64,000 nt of DNA from CAZGHS01 sp964525495 (GTDB lineage Bacteria > Patescibacteriota > Microgenomatia > JALYQM01): contig CAZGHS010000007.1 of NCBI GenBank assembly GCA_964525495.1, forward strand, positions 8,282-72,281, written 5' to 3'. The notes under the pieces are model-generated. The model was not told the DNA's origin. It made no database searches and worked only from the letters and a program-made list of their open reading frames with translations. This document shows, piece by piece, positions 19,001 to 25,770 of this stretch. The translations under genes were made by a program, and so were the position numbers. How positions within the stretch are numbered: the stretch's first letter is position 1; every line of letters begins with the position of its first letter.

Positions 19001-20056
19001 CTATTCTAAAACAGGCTTATTCTCGCTTAGCCATTTTTTTAACCACTCAATACATTCCTGCGTGTCATATACATAGCTATCTTGAAGAAACTTAACGGCA
19101 GCAGCACGATCATGTCCTCCGCCCTTACCTGTTTGCTGACCGATCATTCGTACGTTCACACTTCCAGGACGTGATCTCATTGACCCACTCACACTCCCAT
19201 CAGCTCGTGGAGAGAAAACCATTCCCCAAGAGCATTCAGTCATTGATAATCCATATTGAGCTATAAAAATATGAGTTGCAGCGCTGACCATTCCATCATC
19301 CAATTGATGTTCCGCAATATATTTCCTATCTATATAAGAAATAATAAACTTCGGCCAACCGGGAATCTCTTCAATTCTCGCATTAGTAACAATATTCTGA
19401 ATTATTTCAAACGTTTTTACCGGATATGTGCTGTATCGTGACTGAAAGCCTTGAATACTAATATCAGCAGCATCAACTAATCGCTTAGCAACGAGAAACA
19501 CATCGGATTGTTCAGAAGAAACAAATCTAAAATTGCCTGTATCACCCAAAATTCCGAGCAACAAAGTTTCCGCGGTAATTTTTTCTAAGGTACCTTCGCT
19601 AAAAAATATATTATGAACAAGTTCAGCATTTGAAGAATAATCACCTAGCACTAAGTGTGCTGTAAAATTATCCGGATCATTTTTATGATGATCTATACAT
19701 ACAGACTCGCCTTTAAAGGAATCAAAAAAATCTTTCTTAGGATGAAAACGAGAAAACTGGCACGCATCAACTCCGATTAAAAAATCAAACCGAGAAAAAT
19801 CATAGGAGTCTTCTATTACAAAATGAATCTTGTCAAAATCTTGAAAACTACCCCATCGTGTCTCAGGTATAGAAAAAGTAAATAACTCTACATTTTTTTC
19901 AGGATATTTTTTTGAGATATATCGATAAACTCCTAACATTGAAGCAATAGAGTCATCATCAGGACCTTTATGAGAGACCACCATTACAGATTTTTTGTCC
20001 ACAATTAGGTCATCAAAGCGTTTCTTAAAAGATTGAATTTGTTCTGCATGCATCAT
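19001..20056 (-). CDS. DHH-family phosphoesterase (NrnA-like)
   Basis: 351 residues. DHH domain: HKGPDDDSIAS (motif I, about 29-39), IGVDAC (about 94-99), IDHH (about 123-126) and GDTGNFRF. The DHHA1 domain at the C terminus has the GGGHDRAAA motif. This is the arrangement of NrnA, a Mn-dependent enzyme that degrades nanoRNA and dephosphorylates 3'-phosphoadenosine 5'-phosphate; c-di-AMP/pApA phosphodiesterases are close relatives. No membrane segment, so cytoplasmic. Two ATG codons are adjacent (20056 and 20053); the first has TATAAT eight bases upstream. It is divergent from the stalk protein gene at 20123 and converges on the PA14 gene with a seven-base gap. Confidence 0.9.
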   Translation of the reverse strand: MMHAEQIQSFKKRFDDLIVDKKSVMVVSHKGPDDDSIASMLGVYRYISKKYPEKNVELFTFSIPETRWGSFQDFDKIHFVIEDSYDFSRFDFLIGVDACQFSRFHPKKDFFDSFKGESVCIDHHKNDPDNFTAHLVLGDYSSNAELVHNIFFSEGTLEKITAETLLLGILGDTGNFRFVSSEQSDVFLVAKRLVDAADISIQGFQSRYSTYPVKTFEIIQNIVTNARIEEIPGWPKFIISYIDRKYIAEHQLDDGMVSAATHIFIAQYGLSMTECSWGMVFSPRADGSVSGSMRSRPGSVNVRMIGQQTGKGGGHDRAAAVKFLQDSYVYDTQECIEWLKKWLSENKPVLE

Positions 20057-20064
20057 ATGAACAG

Positions 20065-20093
20065 ATTATACCGTCCAGATTCAATTGACACAA
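20065..20093 (-). promoter_or_regulatory. Promoter of the DHH phosphoesterase gene
   Basis: On the minus strand TTGTGT (20093-20088), 17 bases, TATAAT (20070-20065), eight bases, ATG 20056. It physically overlaps the -35 of the divergent plus-strand promoter. Confidence 0.6.
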
Positions 20094-20113
20094 ACGCGAA
20101 ATATTCATACTAT
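20085..20113 (+). promoter_or_regulatory. Promoter of the DNRLRE stalk protein gene
   Basis: TTGACA (20085-20090), 17 bases, TACTAT (20108-20113), nine bases, ATG 20123. It sets the start at 20123, not at upstream in-frame ATGs, which lie before the promoter. Confidence 0.7.
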
Positions 20114-20122
20114 CAAAACCAG

Positions 20123-21004
20123 ATGAAACCTATGCTAAGACAAGAACCCCAAGACCCGTATTCTCAAGCTATTAGTGGACTTGTTAAAAAGACCCTCATT
20201 ATCGTCGGAGTATTCGTTGTTTTGGGCATTGTAGGAGTAGGATTTCTACTCATCAAAACTTCAGGTAAAAAAACTAGCAGTAAAGCAGAACCGTCTGCCT
20301 CACCAGAAGTACTGTCAGTCCAGCAGGAATCCTCAACTCCTCCTCAGCCAAGCAACTCTCCAATACCCAGTCCCACAAGGTCGGCAACATCTATACCGTC
20401 AGCATCACCATCTGTAACTGCTAGTCCTTCCACAGCTCCTAGTATGACTCCCACAATCATGCCCACCACAAGCCCATCATCGACTCCTCAATCAAAAACA
20501 ATCAATGCAGACGCAGCATTAGACGGATATATTGATGGAGTAGGGAAGTTCACAACCTCCGGAGATATCCGAGTGGGGAGTAGCACAAACGCAGCTATCA
20601 GAGGATTCCTATCATTCGATATCACTTCTATAAACATGCCGCAATTTAAGTCAGCAAAATTTCGAATATTTCAATCATCAGTAAAAAATAATCCGTATAC
20701 AACTGGGCAAGATATTCGAGTAGATCTTGTAAATTATGGTGGATCTTTAGATCCCGGAGATTATTCAACTGCGTCTGTCACACCGAGTTTCGCCATACTT
20801 TCTACTTCAAACTCACAAGGGTGGAAAGAGTTAGATATATCACAAATCGTGAAGCAAACGCGCGAATCCGGGAGATCAACGCTACAACTACGATTACATT
20901 TTACAATCGAGTCCCAAGGTGATGAAAAATATGCTTCTTTTGAATCCGGAGAAAATACGCTTAAAACTAACAATATTCCGCAGCTTATCGTAGAATATAA
21001 ATAA
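20123..21004 (+). CDS. Membrane-anchored stalk protein with DNRLRE-type domain
   Basis: 293 residues. Short cytoplasmic tail, transmembrane helix (about 22-44, rich in V/I/G), a Ser/Pro/Thr-rich linker (about 55-130) that is probably glycosylated, then a beta-rich domain of about 165 residues starting with a D-A-x-L-D-G-Y motif and containing RGFLSFDIT and a WKELDIS motif. These are hallmarks of the DNRLRE/disaggregatase-type carbohydrate-associated fold, often found at the tips of secreted proteins and pseudopili. The type II orientation puts the domain outside. It likely binds or cross-links surface glycans; that role is inferred. Confidence 0.75.
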   Translation: MKPMLRQEPQDPYSQAISGLVKKTLIIVGVFVVLGIVGVGFLLIKTSGKKTSSKAEPSASPEVLSVQQESSTPPQPSNSPIPSPTRSATSIPSASPSVTASPSTAPSMTPTIMPTTSPSSTPQSKTINADAALDGYIDGVGKFTTSGDIRVGSSTNAAIRGFLSFDITSINMPQFKSAKFRIFQSSVKNNPYTTGQDIRVDLVNYGGSLDPGDYSTASVTPSFAILSTSNSQGWKELDISQIVKQTRESGRSTLQLRLHFTIESQGDEKYASFESGENTLKTNNIPQLIVEYK

Positions 21005-21005
21005 A

Positions 21006-21785
21006 TTATTTAGTTAATCGAAAAGAATCGAAGATTGTTTTATTAATTCCAATCGGCCCAATAGGTTCTCTCGTTTCTGAATTAGAAAGGAGATGTAATT
21101 CATAGACTAAACCATTGTGTTCAAGCACTATGAAATCACTCGTAAGATATGCGGGCATTCCCTGAACAGTTATTTCTTTTACCGTATCCTCACCTGAAAG
21201 CGATTTAATATACATAAAATCATTGTAGTTAGATGAATCCGAAGTAGGGAAAATTTTAATCCAAATATAATCATTATCAATAAAAATATCCTGAGGTAAG
21301 TTTTCAACCAGTCCAAAAGCAATTCGCTTTTCCTGACCAAATGCACCTGTGGGAAACTCTTTTGTCGCCCATGTTTTTGGAATATGTATTTCAAAAGCAA
21401 ACTCAGGATTAATATACGCACTGAATGTTGATTCAGTTGGTGCAGGCGTCAATAAAGCTTGAGTACTTTGTAGATCTGTAACCGCGACTGGAGTTAAGCG
21501 TGATCTAATAAGAAAAAAAGCGCCAATTCCTATTCCTATTAAAACAAAAAATAATAGAAAAGATATCCTTATAGGTTTAGAAGAAGATCGCTCTGTAGAA
21601 GTAGGTTCTTGAAAATTTTTTACTATTGGTTGAACAAAAACAGGGTGCTCTTGTTGATATTGCAAAATAGCACCGCTGACAACTCCCGGCTCCCAACCCT
21701 TAGCAACGAGCTGCTGCTTGATTTGGTCCATGCTTTCGCCCTGAGCAGCAGCATCACGTATAAATGCTCGTAGTGATTCATCCAT
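21006..21785 (-). CDS. Membrane-anchored protein with extracytoplasmic domain, unknown function
   Basis: 259 residues. The first 45 residues form a small helical motif (FIRDAAAQGESMDQIKQQL and GWEPGVVSGAI), resembling the short regulatory helices found at the start of some CPR membrane proteins. A transmembrane helix follows (about 75-95), then a linker and a beta-rich extracytoplasmic domain of about 140 residues with FEIHIPKTW and a PAYLTSDF segment, reminiscent of PsbP/LpqN-like folds; the match is too weak to name. A TATTAT lies seven bases before the ATG. It converges on the stalk protein gene, leaving one base between stops. Confidence 0.6.
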   Translation of the reverse strand: MDESLRAFIRDAAAQGESMDQIKQQLVAKGWEPGVVSGAILQYQQEHPVFVQPIVKNFQEPTSTERSSSKPIRISFLLFFVLIGIGIGAFFLIRSRLTPVAVTDLQSTQALLTPAPTESTFSAYINPEFAFEIHIPKTWATKEFPTGAFGQEKRIAFGLVENLPQDIFIDNDYIWIKIFPTSDSSNYNDFMYIKSLSGEDTVKEITVQGMPAYLTSDFIVLEHNGLVYELHLLSNSETREPIGPIGINKTIFDSFRLTK

Positions 21786-21792
21786 TAATCAA

Positions 21793-21832
21793 ATAATATC
21801 AAAAGCTGCCTGTATTTAAAACGAGATATAAT
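21793..21832. promoter_or_regulatory. Divergent -10 elements (minus: membrane protein; plus: UDG)
   Basis: Minus strand TATTAT (21798-21793), seven bases, ATG 21785. Plus strand TATAAT (21827-21832), six bases, ATG 21839. Both predict leaderless or nearly leaderless mRNAs. Confidence 0.6.
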
Positions 21833-21838
21833 AAGCGT

Positions 21839-22441
21839 ATGGGGCAAAACTTACAAAAACATCAAGAAATGAAGAAAATAAAAGAAGAGATTCTTAACCT
21901 AAAATCTTCTCCACTATACAATTATCGAACAGAAAATAACTTTTTCCCTGTCATAGGTGAAGGTAACCACGATGCAAAAATTATATTTATAGGAGAGGCT
22001 CCAGGGCTTAACGAAGCCAAAACAGGCAAGCCATTCTGTGGAGCCGCAGGGAAATTCTTCGATGAATTACTCGAAGCAGCTAAAATTGTGAGAGAAGAAG
22101 TGTATGTCGGAAATATTGTCAAAGATCGCCCGCCAGAAAATAGAGATCCAACTCCGCAAGAAATCGCAGTCTACGGCCCTTTTCTCATCAGACAGATAGA
22201 TATTATTCAACCAGAAATTGTTGCCACACTGGGAAGATTTTCTATGACATATATTATGGAGCAGTTTGGTCTGAAGGAGAAACTCCAACCAATTAGTAAA
22301 ATTCACGGGCAAGTCTTTGAAGCAAGCGCAAGTTACGGCAAAATAAAAATAATTCCTATGTATCACCCAGCCTCAGCGCTATACAATCCTAAAAATAGAA
22401 GCGTAATGATCGATGATATTAAGATTTTATCGACATTTTAA
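21839..22441 (+). CDS. Family-4-like uracil-DNA glycosylase without Fe-S cysteines
   Basis: 200 residues, the usual length. Motif 1 GEAPGLNEAKTGKPFCG (about 53-69), the middle NIVKDRPPENRDPTP segment (about 97-111), and motif 2 MYHPASALYNP are clear signatures of type-4 UDGs, which excise uracil from DNA in base-excision repair. However, all four cysteines that normally bind the [4Fe-4S] cluster are absent: there is no C-x-x-C before the core, the VKCRPP cysteine is Asp, and the C-R-P-F cysteine is replaced (AVYGPFL). The only nearby Cys is in KPFCG. So it looks like a cluster-free variant. It converges with the M20 gene, overlapping by 23 bases. Confidence 0.85.
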   Translation: MGQNLQKHQEMKKIKEEILNLKSSPLYNYRTENNFFPVIGEGNHDAKIIFIGEAPGLNEAKTGKPFCGAAGKFFDELLEAAKIVREEVYVGNIVKDRPPENRDPTPQEIAVYGPFLIRQIDIIQPEIVATLGRFSMTYIMEQFGLKEKLQPISKIHGQVFEASASYGKIKIIPMYHPASALYNPKNRSVMIDDIKILSTF

Positions 22442-23540
22442 ACGTACGCATTATCTCCCTGTAAACCTCTTCAATCATTCGTAAGGACTGTAGGTCAACC
22501 CATTCATTTTTGGTATGATCCCCACCACCAATTGGCCCTACAGTAACAACTGGTATGCCTAGTCTATGTGCAAAAACATTTTCATCAGCTACAGACGAAG
22601 TATATCGAGGTTCAACTCCGTGCTTATTAAAAATTGATTCAATTTGCTGCACAAATTCATTATCACGATCAACCTCGTAACTCGATGCATAAGGAGTCGG
22701 ACGTGAAACCAAATGCAAATCATACACTATGTTATTTCCCTTACAAAATTCTGCAAAAGACTTTTCAAAGAGTGGTAAATCTGCGTTGGGTGTAGTTAAA
22801 ACAGAAAATTGCAGCCTACATGAATCGGGAACAGAAAATGAATCAGAAGCACCGTGCACCGAATGAATAACTATCACAGTCTTTCCCAACTGCGTATGAG
22901 CAAGAAAAGAGTAAATAGACAAAAATTCTACACACAAAGCCATCTGTTCAATTGCATTCACAGCGATCGAACTCTCAGCTGCATGTGCAGTTTTTCCTGA
23001 AACAACAAGTTCATACAAAACTCTGCCCTTCCGACCATAGCAAACACTAAACGGCTCTTTCAGATCTGCAGCCTGTCCACTCTCCGCCACAATCATGCAA
23101 TCAATGTCGGAAAGCTTTCCAGAAGAAACAAGATCATGTGCCCCTTGAGAAATATTTTCTTCGTCCACTCCAAAAACCAATTTTACTGGCACACCATTCT
23201 GTTTTCCCCACACACCAGCCAAGAGACACGCGGCAATGCCGCCTTTCATGTCCGCGACACCAAGTCCATGTGCTCGTTTTGCATCGCTCTCAACTTTAAA
23301 AGGGTTATGGGCATAGTGAACATCAGGTGGGACTGTATCCATATGCCCATAAAACCCAACAAAATGAGAAGAAGGCGAACTTGTCGCCACAATATTAAAC
23401 CGATTCCTTGAAGTTAAGACCCGTTCCGTAATAAACTCGTTACGCTTCAAAAAATCTTCAATAAACTCCGCAACCCGCTGTTCCTTTGGAAAAACCGAGG
23501 AAATTGAGACCAATTGTGTCATCAACTCTATAATATCCAT
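22419..23540 (-). CDS. M20-family metallopeptidase/deacylase
   Basis: 373 residues. Zinc ligands are visible: GHMDTVPPD (His/Asp, about 73-81), ADMKGGIAA (bridging Asp about 106), DEEN (catalytic Glu, about 130) and a C-terminal GGGDHTKNEW His. A dimerisation insert begins near TAHAAESS. Family members include succinyl-diaminopimelate desuccinylase (DapE), acetylornithine deacetylase and carboxypeptidase G2-like enzymes; specificity is not readable. Its ATG is nine bases after the stop of the ATP-grasp gene, so the two are probably co-transcribed, which suggests it acts on the amide or peptide bond made by that ligase. Inference only. Confidence 0.88.
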   Translation of the reverse strand: MDIIELMTQLVSISSVFPKEQRVAEFIEDFLKRNEFITERVLTSRNRFNIVATSSPSSHFVGFYGHMDTVPPDVHYAHNPFKVESDAKRAHGLGVADMKGGIAACLLAGVWGKQNGVPVKLVFGVDEENISQGAHDLVSSGKLSDIDCMIVAESGQAADLKEPFSVCYGRKGRVLYELVVSGKTAHAAESSIAVNAIEQMALCVEFLSIYSFLAHTQLGKTVIVIHSVHGASDSFSVPDSCRLQFSVLTTPNADLPLFEKSFAEFCKGNNIVYDLHLVSRPTPYASSYEVDRDNEFVQQIESIFNKHGVEPRYTSSVADENVFAHRLGIPVVTVGPIGGGDHTKNEWVDLQSLRMIEEVYREIMRTFKMSIKS

Positions 23541-23549
23541 ACAAATCTC

Positions 23550-24980
23550 TTACACAAATACAAACCCTCTGTCACTCAAACGTCGACGAATTCCATTAAT
23601 GTGACCATCATCACGTCCAGCAATAAATAGTTTAACCCTATCTGAAGCGAGGATACCGTTGTCTCGTGTAACAATGCTCCGAAACGCTTGGGGAACGACT
23701 AAACCCTCTCCAGAAGCCTCACCAAAAGCGAGTCCTCGTCCAACAATTTCAATATAATCCTCTGCACATGTCATTATGCTTGGCGCCGTAGCGTTTATAT
23801 TCAACCAAGCCGCTGCTCCGATTTTGTCAGCCATAATCTGCGGAGGAGTATTCGCTGTTGGTCGAGCATTCAATTCAACCACATATACACGTTGTGTTCC
23901 GTCAGGTAATCGAATCAGAAACCAATCAACTCCCTGAATCCCAAAATATCCATTATCTTTTTGGTTATATGCTCCGACACTTTTTACCTGATCCCAAATA
24001 AGATTATGCATAGATGCGTCATGAGTATTATCAACAGAAAGTGGACTATTACCTTGGTATTCTCCTAAAGCTGAAGTCTCCTGCCGATAATGTCCCTTAA
24101 AATAGATTCCCCCTGAACGCGTCGTGACAAGTTGAGTACTACCATTCAACTCGAGTGTACCTAGATTACGTGCATCGGCTTCAGCTACCAGCTTTAAACC
24201 TTCTGGAGCAAATCTATCCTCTGGCCAATACTGCGAACCAGTCATACCAAAGTCACCTTCCACAAAAGACTGATGAACGGATCTTCTTATAGTAGCAATA
24301 CCTTCCCGCAATGACGCTTCTGAAACTTCAGCAACATGATAAACCAAATCACCACCTGACCCAGTTGGAAATTTTAACCACACACCATATGCAGAATTGC
24401 CGAAACGAGAGACAACGTCATGCAAGTCACTTTCAGACGAAAGCACAGCCCCGGGTAACATATCAAACGAGTTATCATTTGCCGCTCCTCGTAGCGATGC
24501 TTTATTATTTACTAAATGAGCAGGTGGCCTTTCCAAGGCACGTAGTCCATGTCGATCTAAATCGCGCTGAACATATTCACAATGGAACGTAGACACAACT
24601 CGTGCATCGGCTGGTAGTCGTGCTATATGTTCCGGCAATAATTTCGCAGCTGCATCAGTCGCGGGATACCCATAAGTAACACTTCCTTGTGGCACTGTAG
24701 GTATTTGGATTAAGCGTGCACGTGTAGGAAGGAACCCCAGGTCCGAGTAATATCTCCCAAGTCCCGGTATCATTTCCAACGTTAATGCAAACTCATCATC
24801 TTGAAGTGCTGGAACAATGGTTAAATTTAAGTATGCATCTGCCGCTGGCCCAGGCACAGAAGTATTTTTATTAGCTCCTGTATAGTTCACATTAATAACA
24901 GGCGTCCCAGTTTCTCCAGTCGCCCACATCGCCGTATGGCCGAAAGAATAACTAGGTTGATTTTCGATTGAATGTCTCAT
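23550..24980 (-). CDS. ATP-grasp ligase, PGM1/pre-ATP-grasp type
   Basis: 476 residues from ATG 24980. The first 170 residues form a pre-ATP-grasp domain ending in the NNKASLRG segment. The ATP-grasp core follows, with a phosphate-binding GSGGDLVYH loop (about 205-215) and the metal-binding VVELNARPTANTPP motif (about 372-385). This layout resembles peptide ligases such as PGM1, which join amino acids via acyl-phosphates; the substrate is unknown. An in-frame ATG at 24995 is less likely because it falls on the TATATTAT sequence that probably is the -10. It is followed by the M20 gene after nine bases. Codon use is slightly GC-richer than its neighbours. Confidence 0.7.
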   Translation of the reverse strand: MRHSIENQPSYSFGHTAMWATGETGTPVINVNYTGANKNTSVPGPAADAYLNLTIVPALQDDEFALTLEMIPGLGRYYSDLGFLPTRARLIQIPTVPQGSVTYGYPATDAAAKLLPEHIARLPADARVVSTFHCEYVQRDLDRHGLRALERPPAHLVNNKASLRGAANDNSFDMLPGAVLSSESDLHDVVSRFGNSAYGVWLKFPTGSGGDLVYHVAEVSEASLREGIATIRRSVHQSFVEGDFGMTGSQYWPEDRFAPEGLKLVAEADARNLGTLELNGSTQLVTTRSGGIYFKGHYRQETSALGEYQGNSPLSVDNTHDASMHNLIWDQVKSVGAYNQKDNGYFGIQGVDWFLIRLPDGTQRVYVVELNARPTANTPPQIMADKIGAAAWLNINATAPSIMTCAEDYIEIVGRGLAFGEASGEGLVVPQAFRSIVTRDNGILASDRVKLFIAGRDDGHINGIRRRLSDRGFVFV

Positions 24981-25032
24981 AACAAAAAAGATCATAATAT
25001 AGGGTCTACAGAATACAAAATTTATTCACAAA

Positions 25033-25062
25033 TTGTACAAAATATAAACAAAATGTTAAAAT
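25033..25062 (+). promoter_or_regulatory. Promoter of the ACT-domain gene
   Basis: TTGTAC (25033-25038), 18 bases, TAAAAT (25057-25062), six bases, ATG 25069. Confidence 0.65.
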
Positions 25063-25068
25063 ATTAAC

Positions 25069-25722
25069 ATGATATCTATTACAGACGTGCTCGAACAAAA
25101 ATTAAAAAGCTCCCCGTATATCCTAGAATCCTTGGAGCATGGGCTTCTTAATCATTCCTCACTAGCACGCCTTCTACATAAAGAGATCGAAAAAGAGACC
25201 AAAAAAAACATCACCCAAAGCGCGCTTATTATGGCAATAAATCGCCTCGCAAAAAAAATACAAGAAATTCAAAAAACACGCAAAATATTTAGCCAAGCCC
25301 CAAACATGATTGTCCGATCGAATCTGTTTGAATGTACGATCATCAACTCAAAAAATATGATCGCCCTCCAAAAACAGATATTAGAAGAAGTCGCTCATCA
25401 TCAAGGAGCCTTTCTCACGATTACCTCTGGAGTGTTTGAAACTACAATCATAGCCAGCGGAGAATTAGAAAAAAAGATTGTACAAGTATGTGGAAAAGCT
25501 CAAATCAAAAGCATTATTACGGACCTTGCATCAGTAACTATCCAACTCGATGATTATATTGTCACAACGCCTGGAGCTTATGCTCACATACTCAAACTCC
25601 TCGCATGGGAAGGGATAAACATCACGGAAGTTGTTTCCACTTATGGCGAGCTCACGATTATTCTAAAAAATACTGACAGCGATAGAGCTTTCTCCGTTCT
25701 CAAAAACACAATCGCACAATAA
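25069..25722 (+). CDS. HTH-plus-ACT-domain protein (aspartate-kinase-like ACT)
   Basis: 217 residues. The N-terminal 70 residues are helical (SSLARLLHKEI and a basic helix) and look like a winged-helix or homeodomain-type segment. The C-terminal half has two ACT-like repeats; the second contains TTPGAYAHILKLLAWEGINI and EVVSTYGELTIIL, very like the ligand-binding ACT domains of aspartate kinase. No kinase domain is present. Probably an amino-acid-sensing regulator; ligand and targets unknown. It has its own leaderless promoter and is followed by the separate promoter of the next gene. Confidence 0.7.
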   Translation: MISITDVLEQKLKSSPYILESLEHGLLNHSSLARLLHKEIEKETKKNITQSALIMAINRLAKKIQEIQKTRKIFSQAPNMIVRSNLFECTIINSKNMIALQKQILEEVAHHQGAFLTITSGVFETTIIASGELEKKIVQVCGKAQIKSIITDLASVTIQLDDYIVTTPGAYAHILKLLAWEGINITEVVSTYGELTIILKNTDSDRAFSVLKNTIAQ

Positions 25723-25733
25723 TTTGTCACAGT

Positions 25734-25762
25734 TTGCACTTTACTCAAACTTTTACTATAGT
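25734..25762 (+). promoter_or_regulatory. Promoter of the actin-like/baseplate-J-like gene
   Basis: TTGCAC (25734-25739), 17 bases, TATAGT (25757-25762), eight bases, ATG 25771. A TACTAT three bases upstream is an alternative -10. Confidence 0.6.
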
Positions 25763-25770
25763 AAGTACTA

